Of a stretch of 50,088 nt of DNA, positions 8,083-16,747 are shown in pieces. The DNA is taken from contig CALKVA010000014.1 in NCBI GenBank assembly GCA_937996625.1, forward strand, positions 1-50,088. Direction: 5' to 3'. Under the pieces are notes generated by a model. That model worked only from the letters and a program-made list of their open reading frames with translations. It ran no database searches and was not told the DNA's origin. The stretch's first letter is position 1, and each line of letters starts with the position of its first letter. Both the position numbers and the translations under genes were made by a program. The stretch comes from UBA5951 sp009936885 (lineage in GTDB: Bacteria; Pseudomonadota; Alphaproteobacteria; Puniceispirillales; Puniceispirillaceae).

Positions 8083-8883
8083 CTAGCGCCTAGCTGATTT
8101 TGTTACAGCACGCTTTGCCATCTCCACTATTAAATGTGCTCGATAATCAGCTTCGGCATGGATATCACTCATTAATCCATCTGCTGAGATAGTAATATCA
8201 GATAGTGACTCTGACGAAAACGCTTTCAATAAGGCAGTTTCAATCTCAGAACATCTAAAGACGCCTTCTTCGCCAGCTCCTGTAACCGCGACTCTGATCT
8301 CAGAATTAAACTTAGCAACAAAAACGCCTACCATTGCATAACGAGAGGCCGGATTTGGAAATTTCTCATATGCTGCGGCATCAGGCTTGGGAAGACTAAC
8401 CGCTGTTATAATTTCATCTTCTTCTAACGCTGTTTCGAACAAATCAACAAAGAATTCTTCTGCTTTAATATCACGCTTCGTGGTATGAATTATACCGCCC
8501 AGTCCGAGTATTGCTGCCGGATAACAGGCGGAGGGATCATTATTAGCAAGCGAGCCGCCAATAGTTCCACGATTGCGAACCTGCCTGTCACCAATATGAG
8601 AGGCGAGTTCCGCGATAGCAGGGTTTTCCATGACTACAATATCTGATTCAGATACTTCAGCATGCGTTGTCATTGCGCCGATTTTCAGTAATTCACCATC
8701 CAATTTAATTTCATTAAGCCCGCATTTTTCAAGCCCAATTAGGTGTTCAACGCGTGCCAATCGCTGTTTTAAGGTTGGTATTAAGGTCATACCACCTGAA
8801 ATCACCTTATGCTCATCTGATTCAGATAACAGATCTGCAGCATCTTCAATTGAAACAGGTTTAAGGTAGTTGAATGAATACAT
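8083..8883 (-). CDS. coxM: FAD-binding medium subunit of a CO-dehydrogenase/xanthine-dehydrogenase-type enzyme
   Basis: A 266-residue flavoprotein subunit of the molybdenum hydroxylase family (CoxM/CutM type). The two FAD loops are visible: SGGMTLIP (29-36) and the strongly conserved NRGTIGGSLANNDPSACYP (104-122). The C-terminal part matches the CO_deh_flav_C region. It passes electrons between the iron-sulfur small subunit, encoded just upstream, and an acceptor. An AGGAAA ribosome site precedes the ATG. The catalytic large subunit is not in this operon, so the substrate cannot be inferred; the symbol is a family label, not a claim of CO oxidation. Confidence 0.88.
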   Translation of the reverse strand: MYSFNYLKPVSIEDAADLLSESDEHKVISGGMTLIPTLKQRLARVEHLIGLEKCGLNEIKLDGELLKIGAMTTHAEVSESDIVVMENPAIAELASHIGDRQVRNRGTIGGSLANNDPSACYPAAILGLGGIIHTTKRDIKAEEFFVDLFETALEEDEIITAVSLPKPDAAAYEKFPNPASRYAMVGVFVAKFNSEIRVAVTGAGEEGVFRCSEIETALLKAFSSESLSDITISADGLMSDIHAEADYRAHLIVEMAKRAVTKSARR

Positions 8884-8943
8884 ATTTATTTCCTGTTATT
8901 ATGATTTACTCAGATATAGCTCGAATTTAAGGGAAACACACCC

Positions 8944-9411
8944 TTAACTTCGCTCAACCTTTGCTGCTTCTTGAACCGATTTAACAATATTCTGGTATCC
9001 CGTGCATCTGCATAAGTTACCTTCAAGCCCTTGCCTGATCTCAGCCTCTGATATATCAGGCTTCCCATCAATTAATTCGATTGCACTCATAATCATGCCT
9101 GGGGTGCAAAAACCACATTGTAGTCCATGATTTTCGTGAAATGCTTGTTGCATTGGATGCAAAACATCCCCATCAGCTAAGCCCTCTATTGTTGTAATAT
9201 TACATCCATCTGCTTGGACAGCCAACATGGTACAAGATTTTACTGATATTCCATCGATATGAATGACACATGCTCCACATTGGCTTGTATCACAGCCGAC
9301 ATGCGTTCCTGTTAGTTTAAGTTTTTCTCTTATAAAATCAGCAAGCAACATATAGTCAAACACATTTTCTTTGTGCAGTGTTCCGTTAACCATTAGCGTT
9401 ACCTGTGTCAC
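8944..9411 (-). CDS. coxS: (2Fe-2S) small subunit of a CO-dehydrogenase/xanthine-dehydrogenase-type enzyme
   Basis: A 155-residue iron-sulfur subunit. From the GTG start chosen here, the plant-ferredoxin-like cluster is held by Cys40, Cys45, Cys48 and Cys60 (GCDTSQCGACV...SC). The second, helical-domain cluster is held by Cys99, Cys102, Cys134 and Cys136 (CGFCTPGM...CRCTGYQNI). The frame stays open to 9444, but the GTG at 9409-9411 has a GGGAGAA ribosome site six bases upstream and gives the normal family beginning MTQVTLMVNG. It heads the operon with the FAD subunit, the MFS transporter and the binding-fold protein. The large molybdopterin subunit must be elsewhere if the complex is functional. 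Confidence 0.9.
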   Translation of the reverse strand: MTQVTLMVNGTLHKENVFDYMLLADFIREKLKLTGTHVGCDTSQCGACVIHIDGISVKSCTMLAVQADGCNITTIEGLADGDVLHPMQQAFHENHGLQCGFCTPGMIMSAIELIDGKPDISEAEIRQGLEGNLCRCTGYQNIVKSVQEAAKVERS

Positions 9412-9417
9412 GTCGAT

Positions 9418-9424
9418 TTCTCCC
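9418..9424 (-). promoter_or_regulatory. Ribosome binding site deciding the coxS start
   Basis: On the minus strand this reads GGGAGAA, six bases before GTG 9411. It supports that GTG over the upstream TTG (9444) and ATG (9432), which lack such a site. Confidence 0.6.
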
Positions 9425-9505
9425 AAAATCATTTTAACTTGCAAAACAAACCCAATCTAATGGTAGATAATTTAAACCAAACAGGGAAGCCTAATATTTT
9501 TCCTT

Positions 9506-10858
9506 GTGAAAAATACTGCAAGTATTTATACATATCGCTCTTATTTATTCAAAATATTGACCTCGGAACATTCTATTTTGTCCAGCCATTTTTCTATTTT
9601 AGGTGAGACGTTTTTTGCATGGAAAGCTGCACATAAAATCTGTCGAGATACCTTAAACGCGTTATCTGAATTGCCTGTATCTGAGAGAGTTTGGCGAATT
9701 TTTTGGCTGATAGGCCCATTTATTTTATTGATCGAAAGAAGTCCAGCTGATGCCTGGATTTCCATCATTTGCCTAGGGTTTATTGCACGCTCCCTTAAAT
9801 TAAAAGAGGGTCGATTTCTTGAGGTATTCTGGGTGAAAGCTGCTTTTGTTTTCTGGGCAGTATGCCTCATTTCAGCAGTTTTTTCAAAAATTCCATTATA
9901 TGCCTTTACGGAGGCATTTATTTGGTTCAGGTTTCCGTTATTTGCAATGGCATGCGTATTTTGGCTAGGTACCGACAAGAGGCTAATTTATGCAATGCTG
10001 TTAACTACAGCAGCAGCAATGATTGTTATGTGTGTCATTCTCAGTGCTGAGTTATATTTTGTTGGACAAGTGCACGGAAGATTAAGTTGGCCTTATGGCG
10101 ATCTTACCTCTGGTAATTATCTTGCAAAAGTTGGCCTTCCTTCTTTTCTTGTAATGGTTGCACTCGCCGTGTCTGCACGCCCCAATATTGCTGCAATTGC
10201 AGCGCTTTTATCTCTTATTACCCTTATTTTTAGTATATTAACGGGCGAGAGAATTAACTTTCTAATACGTGCCTGTTCTGGCATGCTTGCTGGCCTCATG
10301 TGGAAGCCAAAATGGAATCGATATTTTCTGCTAGTCGCGATCGAAATAGTGGCCGTATTTTTATTGCTTCAGGCACGCCCTGAAATGAGTGAAAGATTTG
10401 TTACCTCCTTTATAAATCAGCTCCCTACCCAAAGCGAAAGTCCTTATTATCGCTCGATGATGCCAGGTATTGTGGCGTTTCAGCAGGCCCCTATTCTAGG
10501 CGTTGGGACAGCAGCCTTTAGAGAATTATGTCCAGATATAATTGCAGATAGACAAGATTTAAAATGTCATACACATCCGCATAATTTTTATATCCAAATG
10601 GCAGGGGAAGTAGGCATAATCGGTCTGATAAGTGGCACAGTATTTTTTATATCCATCATCGCGGTTTGCTATTTCGCCAGAAAACGCAACCCAGATAATG
10701 TATTTGTTGCTGTGGCCTTTATTGTTCCGTTTAGCCTGTTTTGGCCCATTGCCTCTTCTAGTGACCTGTTCGGACAGTGGAATAATTGTTTTATGTGGAG
10801 TGCAATTGCTTTATCTTTATGTTCCACAAATATACTGCCAGAGAATGATAAAGAATAA
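9506..10858 (+). CDS. O-antigen ligase / polymerase-like membrane protein (Wzy_C family)
   Basis: A 450-residue integral membrane protein with roughly ten to eleven helices. A conserved arginine context, LTGERINFL, is at 245-253. A large periplasmic loop (about 291-365) holds PYYRSMMPGIVAFQQAPILGVG and HPHNFYIQMAGEVG (357-370). This His-containing loop is the signature of WaaL/Wzy enzymes, which ligate or polymerise O-antigen on the periplasmic side. The start is uncertain: the first in-frame codon is GTG 9506 with no good ribosome site, and the next Met is far inside. It is followed after 32 bp by the WecA-type gene, and both probably serve surface polysaccharide. Confidence 0.82.
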   Translation: MKNTASIYTYRSYLFKILTSEHSILSSHFSILGETFFAWKAAHKICRDTLNALSELPVSERVWRIFWLIGPFILLIERSPADAWISIICLGFIARSLKLKEGRFLEVFWVKAAFVFWAVCLISAVFSKIPLYAFTEAFIWFRFPLFAMACVFWLGTDKRLIYAMLLTTAAAMIVMCVILSAELYFVGQVHGRLSWPYGDLTSGNYLAKVGLPSFLVMVALAVSARPNIAAIAALLSLITLIFSILTGERINFLIRACSGMLAGLMWKPKWNRYFLLVAIEIVAVFLLLQARPEMSERFVTSFINQLPTQSESPYYRSMMPGIVAFQQAPILGVGTAAFRELCPDIIADRQDLKCHTHPHNFYIQMAGEVGIIGLISGTVFFISIIAVCYFARKRNPDNVFVAVAFIVPFSLFWPIASSSDLFGQWNNCFMWSAIALSLCSTNILPENDKE

Positions 10859-10890
10859 TAAATCTGCTGAACATAACATCGATTGATTGA

Positions 10891-11955
10891 ATGAACCTTA
10901 TTTCAGAAATTAGCCCTTTACTGCTATTGAGTGGGTTTTTATCAGCCTTGATTTTGTGTGTCATTATTCTGGCCAGTCAGAAATGGCATCTGATATATTC
11001 AAGTGATAATGATATTGGACCCCAGAAAATTCATTCAAATCAGATTCCACGCATTGGCGGGATTGCACTGCTTGCAGGATTATTAGCGGCATGCATCTTA
11101 AAGCTACCATTTGCAGCTGGTTTGCTCTTTGGTGTTCTTCCAGTATTCCTGGCTGGAATAAGCGAGGATATCTCAAAGAAAATACCCCCTTTCTTCAGGC
11201 TTGGTGCAAGCATTGTAAGCGCCGTAGCATTGGTATGGGTATTATCACTTCAAATAAGTGCCAAGGGTATTCCTTTATTAGATACATTATTTAGCATCGA
11301 GATTATTGCTTTATCAATTACAGCCCTTGCAATTGCATTGATGGCTCAATCAATAAATATCATAGATGGATTAAATGGGTTATCTATTGGCACTTCATTC
11401 ATTATGACCTGTTCGATAGCTATCATTGCCTTGATGAATGGGGATTTCGCACTTGCAGAATTCAGCTTGTTCTTTGTTGCATGTTTGGCTGGGATATTAA
11501 TTATCAATTTTCCGAGAGGCTTGCTTTTTCTGGGTGATGGCGGTGCATATCTATTAGGATGTGTTATTGCTGTATTGGCAATTCTGCTAGCTCAGCGGAA
11601 TAGCACGGTATCCTCTTTTGCAAGTTTATTGATAGTTAGCTATCCAATTTATGAGACTTTGCGCTCTTTTATTCGCCGAACAATCGATAAAAATACAGAT
11701 TTCTTTATTGCTGATGACCAGCATTTGCATAGTATAGTTTATCGTTTTATATCAAATCTAAATAGTACAAGCACAGCCAAGCATAACAAGCTTTGGGCGA
11801 CAAACGCATTTGCTGGAATGAGCTGTTGGCTACTTCCTCTCCTTTCAAGTATTTTAGCGGTGTTGTTTCAGTCGAGCATGCCTGTTCTTTTAATCTGTGT
11901 GGTGCTGATTATTTTGTTTTATGAAACAGCCATTCGAATATTAGCTAAGTCATAA
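10891..11955 (+). CDS. WecA/MraY-family undecaprenyl-phosphate sugar-1-phosphate transferase
   Basis: A 354-residue polytopic enzyme of the polyprenyl-phosphate N-acetylhexosamine-1-phosphate transferase family. The motifs in order are HSNQIPRIGGIAL (48-60), an acidic EDIS (92-95) where the family has DD, NIIDGLNGL (156-164), FLGDGGAYLLG (213-223) and the cytoplasmic DDQHLHS (275-281). Such enzymes transfer a sugar-1-phosphate from a UDP-sugar to undecaprenyl phosphate and start O-antigen or capsule units. Pairing with the upstream ligase-like gene fits this. Its last 6 bases overlap the 3' end of the convergent quinone reductase gene. Confidence 0.85.
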   Translation: MNLISEISPLLLLSGFLSALILCVIILASQKWHLIYSSDNDIGPQKIHSNQIPRIGGIALLAGLLAACILKLPFAAGLLFGVLPVFLAGISEDISKKIPPFFRLGASIVSAVALVWVLSLQISAKGIPLLDTLFSIEIIALSITALAIALMAQSINIIDGLNGLSIGTSFIMTCSIAIIALMNGDFALAEFSLFFVACLAGILIINFPRGLLFLGDGGAYLLGCVIAVLAILLAQRNSTVSSFASLLIVSYPIYETLRSFIRRTIDKNTDFFIADDQHLHSIVYRFISNLNSTSTAKHNKLWATNAFAGMSCWLLPLLSSILAVLFQSSMPVLLICVVLIILFYETAIRILAKS

Positions 11956-12942
11956 TTCAGAAGTTACATCTAGAACTATTTTGCCAACATGTTCTCCTTT
12001 TTCAAGACATGCATGTGCTTGTGAGGCTTGTGACAGGGGGAAGCGTTTATAAATAGGTATATTTAATTTTCCATCCCCAAATAAGGGCCAAACATTGGCA
12101 AGGAGCTGATTTCGTATCTCCGCCTTATATTCAATTGATGCGGGACGCAAAGCAGACCCCGTAATTGTTAATTGCTTAAACATCACTCTAGCAAGATTAA
12201 GCTCTCCTATCATCCCGTTTTGAAACGCAATCTGAACTAATCGGCCGCCAGTTGAAAGACAGGATATGTTCTTATCAAGATAGTCCCCCCCGATTATATC
12301 CAATATTACATTAACCCCTTTTTTTTCTGTAAAACGCTGAATTTCCTCTAAAAAATCTTGCGTCTTATAATCTATAACCAACTTCGCTCCAAGTTGATAA
12401 CAGGCTTGAATTTTAGTATCTGTACCAGCTGTGGTTATAACTTCAGCGCCAAACAGATTTGCAAGCTGAATAGCGGTTGTTCCAATTCCGCTGGCACCGC
12501 CATGAATTAGGCATCTCTCACCTGCCGATAATTTTGCCTGCATAAATAAATTGGACCATACAGTAAAGTACGTCTCTGGAATACATGCGGCATCTGATAT
12601 CAACACCCTTTCTGGAATTGGCAGAATTTGTGCTGTGGGCGCACAGCAATATTGTGCATACCCGCCGCCTGTCACAAGCGCACAAACTTTATCGCCCACA
12701 TTATAACCAACCGCATTACTCCCAAGCCCTACTACAACCCCCGATACTTCAAGGCCCGGGATTTCGCTTGCTCCTTTTGGCGGTTTATAATTTCCCTGTC
12801 TTTGAACAATGTCTGGCCTGTTAACCCCAGCTGATGCAACTTTTATCAGCACCTCAAATGGTTTTGGTTCTGGTGTCTCAGCATCTCTTAAAACCAGCAC
12901 CTCTGGACTACCTGGCTCTTTAATTTCAATTTGTTTCATCAT
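11950..12942 (-). CDS. NAD(P)H-quinone oxidoreductase (zeta-crystallin-type medium-chain reductase)
   Basis: A 330-residue medium-chain dehydrogenase/reductase of the quinone oxidoreductase class. The N-terminal GroES-like domain includes GVNRPDIVQRQGNY (39-52) and PGLEVSGVV (62-70). The Rossmann domain has HGGASGIGTTAIQL (147-160). The catalytic and structural zinc cysteines of alcohol dehydrogenases are missing, as in Qor/PIG3 relatives that reduce quinones or enones with NADPH. Two adjacent ATGs are possible starts. It is convergent with the WecA-type gene and divergent from the thiolase operon. Confidence 0.87.
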   Translation of the reverse strand: MMKQIEIKEPGSPEVLVLRDAETPEPKPFEVLIKVASAGVNRPDIVQRQGNYKPPKGASEIPGLEVSGVVVGLGSNAVGYNVGDKVCALVTGGGYAQYCCAPTAQILPIPERVLISDAACIPETYFTVWSNLFMQAKLSAGERCLIHGGASGIGTTAIQLANLFGAEVITTAGTDTKIQACYQLGAKLVIDYKTQDFLEEIQRFTEKKGVNVILDIIGGDYLDKNISCLSTGGRLVQIAFQNGMIGELNLARVMFKQLTITGSALRPASIEYKAEIRNQLLANVWPLFGDGKLNIPIYKRFPLSQASQAHACLEKGEHVGKIVLDVTSEL

Positions 12943-13104
12943 TCACTATTTTCCAATTTAATCAGTTTGATTAAACCACCTCCTATGTATTTTAACTATA
13001 TTTTTTGATTTTACTGAGCTAGTTTATCGAATAATTAAGTAAATTATCAATTTTTTTAATTGTCTTGTCATCAAGCAAGAGGGTTGAAATGGAAAAATCT
13101 GAAT

Positions 13105-13111
13105 AAAGGAG
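13105..13111 (+). promoter_or_regulatory. Ribosome binding site deciding the thiolase start
   Basis: AAAGGAG lies eleven bases before ATG 13123, the start that gives the normal thiolase beginning. It argues against the longer frame from 13060. Confidence 0.65.
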
Positions 13112-13122
13112 TAGATGGTTAC

Positions 13123-14379
13123 ATGAGTGATGTAGTTATAATTGATGGAGTTCGCACCGCCATAGGAAAAATGGGAGGCGCGTTATCATCTGTGCGACCT
13201 GACGATTTGCTTGCACAGGCCTATAAAGGTCTTATTGGCAGGACTAATCTTGATCCATCTCAACTTACCGAAGTTTTTTCAGGCTGTGGCAACCAAGGCG
13301 GGGAAGATAACAGAGATGTCGCACGCATGGCTATCCTGCTTTCTGGTATGCCAAAGGAAATTCCAGGTGTAACCGTTAACAGAAATTGCTCATCTGCATT
13401 AGACGCTGTGAATATTGCGGCAAAAACAATTGCGTGTGGTGAAGGCGATTTTACGATTGGTTCTGGCGTTGAATCTATGAGCCGAGCGCCTTGGTCATTC
13501 CTCAAGCCAGAGCGAGTACCAACAACTAAGCCACCAAAAGTCTGGGATACAACTGTTGGTTGGCGCTTTAATAATCCTGCATTAGATGCGCTATACCCTA
13601 TTATCAGCCTTGGAGAAGGAGCAGAAGTAATTGCAGATGAGATGCAAATCAGTCGCGAAGAGCAAGATGAATTTGCACTTGAAAGCCATCGGCGCGCCAT
13701 TGAAGCCATTAATTCTGGCAAATTCAAGAAGGAAATTTGCGGGGTGCCTATTAAACAACGAAAAGGCGAGCCTATCATTATAGATACAGATGAGCATCCT
13801 CGTTACAAAAAAACAGAATCCGGCTATCAGCTAGCCGTTGATATGGAGGGCCTTGGAAAGCTGCCCGCTGCGTTTAAGACAGACGGAACAGTAACTGCTG
13901 GTAATTCAAGCGGAATTAATGACGGCGCTGCTGCGCTGCTATTAGCAAATAAAGAGGCAGCGCTCACCGCAGGCTATAAGCCAAAGCTTAGATGGATTGG
14001 TTCTGCTAGTGCTGGTACCGCGCCAAGCCATTTTGGGTATGGTCCAGTACCTGCAACACAGAAATTATTAAAGCGGTTTGGTTTAAGCATCGATGATATT
14101 GGTCTTGTTGAACTAAATGAAGCATTTGCTGCCCAAGCGATTGGATGCATTAAACAATTAGGATTAGACCCTCAGAAGACTAATGTTAATGGTGGTGCTA
14201 TTGCACTTGGTCATCCAACTGGTTGTTCTGGCGCGAGAATTCTTGTCTCATTAATGCATGAGATGGAAAGACGCGCGGCTGATATGCCAAAAGACAAGCC
14301 TTTTTATGGGCTGGCTACATTATGCGTTGGTGTAGGAATGGGCAGCTCCACTTTGGTAGAATGGATAGGTGAGAGATGA
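13123..14379 (+). CDS. Thiolase family acetyl-CoA acyltransferase
   Basis: A 418-residue thiolase beginning MSDVVIIDGVRTAIGK, the standard start. The nucleophilic cysteine is in VNRNCSSALDA (Cys89). The C-terminal signatures NGGAIALGHPTGCSGAR and LCVGVGMGS supply the catalytic His and second Cys. It could degrade beta-ketoacyl-CoA or condense acetyl-CoA. It is translationally coupled (ATGA) to a CaiB-type CoA-transferase and followed by a cupin gene, which points to a catabolic acyl-CoA pathway rather than PHB synthesis, since no phaB or phaC is near. The frame is open back to 13060, but the ribosome site supports 13123. Confidence 0.92.
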   Translation: MSDVVIIDGVRTAIGKMGGALSSVRPDDLLAQAYKGLIGRTNLDPSQLTEVFSGCGNQGGEDNRDVARMAILLSGMPKEIPGVTVNRNCSSALDAVNIAAKTIACGEGDFTIGSGVESMSRAPWSFLKPERVPTTKPPKVWDTTVGWRFNNPALDALYPIISLGEGAEVIADEMQISREEQDEFALESHRRAIEAINSGKFKKEICGVPIKQRKGEPIIIDTDEHPRYKKTESGYQLAVDMEGLGKLPAAFKTDGTVTAGNSSGINDGAAALLLANKEAALTAGYKPKLRWIGSASAGTAPSHFGYGPVPATQKLLKRFGLSIDDIGLVELNEAFAAQAIGCIKQLGLDPQKTNVNGGAIALGHPTGCSGARILVSLMHEMERRAADMPKDKPFYGLATLCVGVGMGSSTLVEWIGER

Positions 14380-15593
14380 TTAAAAGACCCTTAGAAGGCA
14401 TTCGCGTTATTGGCCTTGAGCAATATATGGCAGGCCCGTATTGCACCATGTTACTTGCTGATGCTGGTGCAGAGGTTATAAAAATCGAGCGTCCAAAACA
14501 GGGAGACCCAAGACGCTCAATGCCCCCTTTTATAGAAAAGGATGGCGTTAAAAAGGCAGCTGGCTTCCTTGGATATAATCGAAATAAAAAAAGCCTTGCT
14601 CTGGACGTTTCAACAAGTGAAGGCCAAGAGATTTTCAAAGATCTTGCCAAGACGGCAGATGTTATTGTTGAAAATCTTAGGCCTGGATCAATGAAAAAAC
14701 TCGGTCTTTCCTATGAAGATTTAAAAGCCGATAACCCAAGACTTATTTGGGCAACCATCTCTGGCTTTGGACAACTAGATGGCTATCTTGGCCCATATGC
14801 AAAACGTCCTACTTTTGACATTGTTGCAGAAGCGATGAGCGGCATTATGAGCCTTGTCGGCTTTAAAGATAAGCCACCATCCTGGACCATTTACGGAATG
14901 GCAGATGTATATAGCGGGCTAACAACAGCTTATGGCGTTATGCAAGCATTATTCATGAGGTCACAAACAGGAGAGGGTCAGTTTGTTGATTCTGCGATGT
15001 TTGATAATATGCTGTCTTTGAATGAAGCTATGATAACGTCTTACGCGGCAGCTGGACAAATCGGGGAGCGCGGAATATTAAAAAACGTGTTCCCACGCGG
15101 CGCTTTTAAAACTAAAAATGGTTATATCGCTCTAAACGTGCCTGATAATCGAATTTGGACACGTTTATGCGAAGTAATGGAACGCCCAGAGCTTGCAGAT
15201 ACACCAGACACAAAAACCGGTACTGAGCGAGCTGCAAATGCAGATACATTGCAACCTATTATTGAAGGATGGCTTGCCAACTTTGATAGAGACGAAGTGG
15301 TTGACATGCTAAATACGGCAGGTGTGCCAACTGGCCCTGTATATAATGCAGAAGAAGTATTTAATGACCCCCATGTCAAAGCACGTGGAATGCTTATGCC
15401 TATAAAAGATAAGGATGTTGGTGACACTGTGTTTGCACGCACCCCTATTCATCTATCAAAGGCACCTGAATTACCAAAAAATTCAGCCCCAAACCTTGGC
15501 GAGGATACAGAGTATGTGTTAAACGAACTTCTTGGGTATTCATCTGATAAAACGCAGGCACTACTCTCAAAAGGGGTTGTAGATAAAGATTAG
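14376..15593 (+). CDS. CaiB/BaiF (family III) CoA-transferase
   Basis: A 405-residue family III CoA-transferase. The N-terminal GIRVIGLEQYMAGPYCTMLLADAGAEVIKIE pattern (8-38) and NRNKKSLALD (68-77) are typical. The catalytic aspartate is expected at Asp177 in GMADVYSG. These enzymes form interlocked dimers and move CoA between acids via an aspartyl-CoA thioester. The start overlaps the thiolase stop as ATGA, so the two are co-translated. Together they could activate an organic acid and thiolyse the derived beta-ketoacyl-CoA; the actual acid is unknown. Confidence 0.9.
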   Translation: MIKRPLEGIRVIGLEQYMAGPYCTMLLADAGAEVIKIERPKQGDPRRSMPPFIEKDGVKKAAGFLGYNRNKKSLALDVSTSEGQEIFKDLAKTADVIVENLRPGSMKKLGLSYEDLKADNPRLIWATISGFGQLDGYLGPYAKRPTFDIVAEAMSGIMSLVGFKDKPPSWTIYGMADVYSGLTTAYGVMQALFMRSQTGEGQFVDSAMFDNMLSLNEAMITSYAAAGQIGERGILKNVFPRGAFKTKNGYIALNVPDNRIWTRLCEVMERPELADTPDTKTGTERAANADTLQPIIEGWLANFDRDEVVDMLNTAGVPTGPVYNAEEVFNDPHVKARGMLMPIKDKDVGDTVFARTPIHLSKAPELPKNSAPNLGEDTEYVLNELLGYSSDKTQALLSKGVVDKD

Positions 15594-15656
15594 TTCTGTT
15601 TTGGGAATCCAGTAAGAAAATAAATATATGAGAAAATAGATATAAGCGAGGATAAT

Positions 15657-16205
15657 ATGGCCTTAAAAACTATTCGTGTTACCAAAGAGCAAATGAATTC
15701 ACGTGTTGCTAGATTCTCAGAATTAAAGGGATTTGATGGTGGGCTTCCAGATAGTAATCACCCTGATAGCATTCGCACATTATTCAATGTGATCGGGTTT
15801 CAGCCACCTGAAAAACAGGAACCCGCTGCATCATCCCCAGTTGGAGCGCAAGCAGCTGAGTCAGCTGCCATTAAAATATCAGAAGGCTTTAATCTTGGCT
15901 ATTGCAAAGCCAAACCTGGTAAAGGGCCTATGATGCATAATCATGATACCAATGAGACCTTTATTCCAATGACAGGCAAATGGCGATGTTCTTGGGAAAT
16001 TGATGATGTTGTGGAATATTACGATGCTGAGCCGCTGGATGTTGTATCATTTCCAGCTGGCGTGCAAAGGCGGTTTGAGAATATTACTTTTGGAGAGCCA
16101 GATACAGAACATATTCTGATGTTTGTAATTGGGGGAAATGCTCCGCAGGCTGAGTTTTCACCAGAAGCAATGGAAGAATTATCAGAGCGCGGATTATTAG
16201 ATTAA
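15657..16205 (+). CDS. Cupin domain protein
   Basis: A 182-residue protein with a single cupin barrel. Motif 1 has MMHNHDTNETFIPMTGKW (His94, His96, Glu100, with Gly107). Motif 2 reads DVVSFPAGVQRRFENI (128-143), where the usual metal-binding His is replaced by Gln/Arg. Metal binding could therefore be incomplete. The N-terminal 60 residues are a family-specific extension. It follows the CaiB-type gene by 63 bp with a GAGGATAAT leader and probably belongs to that operon. Substrate unknown; dioxygenase, isomerase or sensor roles are all possible. Confidence 0.8.
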   Translation: MALKTIRVTKEQMNSRVARFSELKGFDGGLPDSNHPDSIRTLFNVIGFQPPEKQEPAASSPVGAQAAESAAIKISEGFNLGYCKAKPGKGPMMHNHDTNETFIPMTGKWRCSWEIDDVVEYYDAEPLDVVSFPAGVQRRFENITFGEPDTEHILMFVIGGNAPQAEFSPEAMEELSERGLLD

Positions 16206-16227
16206 TAACAGATATCACACGATTGGC

Positions 16228-16251
16228 CTTATCGCGTCTCTTTGCGATAAG
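16228..16251. other. Perfect 8-bp hairpin at convergent gene ends
   Basis: CTTATCGC (16228-16235) and GCGATAAG (16244-16251) form a perfect stem with an 8-base loop, overlapping the last codons of hldC and lying 23 bases after the cupin stop. There is no T-run on either side, so it may be an mRNA-end-protecting or bidirectional stop structure rather than a classical terminator. Confidence 0.4.
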
Positions 16252-16735
16252 CGCTTACTATCTTTTCTATAAGATTAGAAGAAGAATAGTGTGTTTTCAG
16301 CGGGATAATCTTGAGCGAAATATGCTCTAGGCCTACTAAATCTGTGTTTCTTAAATATGCTTCCGAATAATCCCCACCTTTTACAAAAATTTCTGGCTGA
16401 AGCTCTTTTAGAAGCTGATGGGGGGTATCTTCGTCAAATATAATAACACCTTCAACATATCTCAAACTGGCAATAAGCTCTGCTCTGTCTTTAGCATTGT
16501 TAAATGGACGTGAGGGTCCTTTTGCAAGCTTTCGAGCAGAATTATCGGAATTAACGCCTACCAATAACGAGCCGCCAAGCTGTCTTGCTGCCTGCAGATA
16601 TTCAAGATGACCTGCATGAACCAAATCAAAAACACCGCTTGTAAACACCGCCGGCGGCGCAATTCTACTCTTCAAATCCAGCAGATTCTTCAGACCATCT
16701 AATTGCGCAAAATCAACAATATCCGCATTCTTCAT
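16229..16735 (-). CDS. hldC: D-glycero-beta-D-manno-heptose 1-phosphate adenylyltransferase
   Basis: A 168-residue cytidylyltransferase-fold protein. FTSGVFDLVHAGHLEYL holds the nucleotide-binding HxGH (His40-Ala-Gly-His43). Further family marks are LLVGVNSDNSARKLAKGPSRP and FVKGGDY. It transfers AMP to heptose-1-phosphate, making ADP-heptose for the LPS inner core. In enterics this domain is fused to the kinase as HldE; here it is a separate gene 12 bp after the kinase gene, the split arrangement of HldA/HldC organisms. Confidence 0.92.
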   Translation of the reverse strand: MKNADIVDFAQLDGLKNLLDLKSRIAPPAVFTSGVFDLVHAGHLEYLQAARQLGGSLLVGVNSDNSARKLAKGPSRPFNNAKDRAELIASLRYVEGVIIFDEDTPHQLLKELQPEIFVKGGDYSEAYLRNTDLVGLEHISLKIIPLKTHYSSSNLIEKIVSAYRKETR

Positions 16736-16747
16736 CCCTCTTATCCT

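Noticed and set aside
13060..13122. Upstream extension of the thiolase frame
   Set aside because: Non-conserved residues; the ATG at 13123 has a proper AAAGGAG site and the standard family start.
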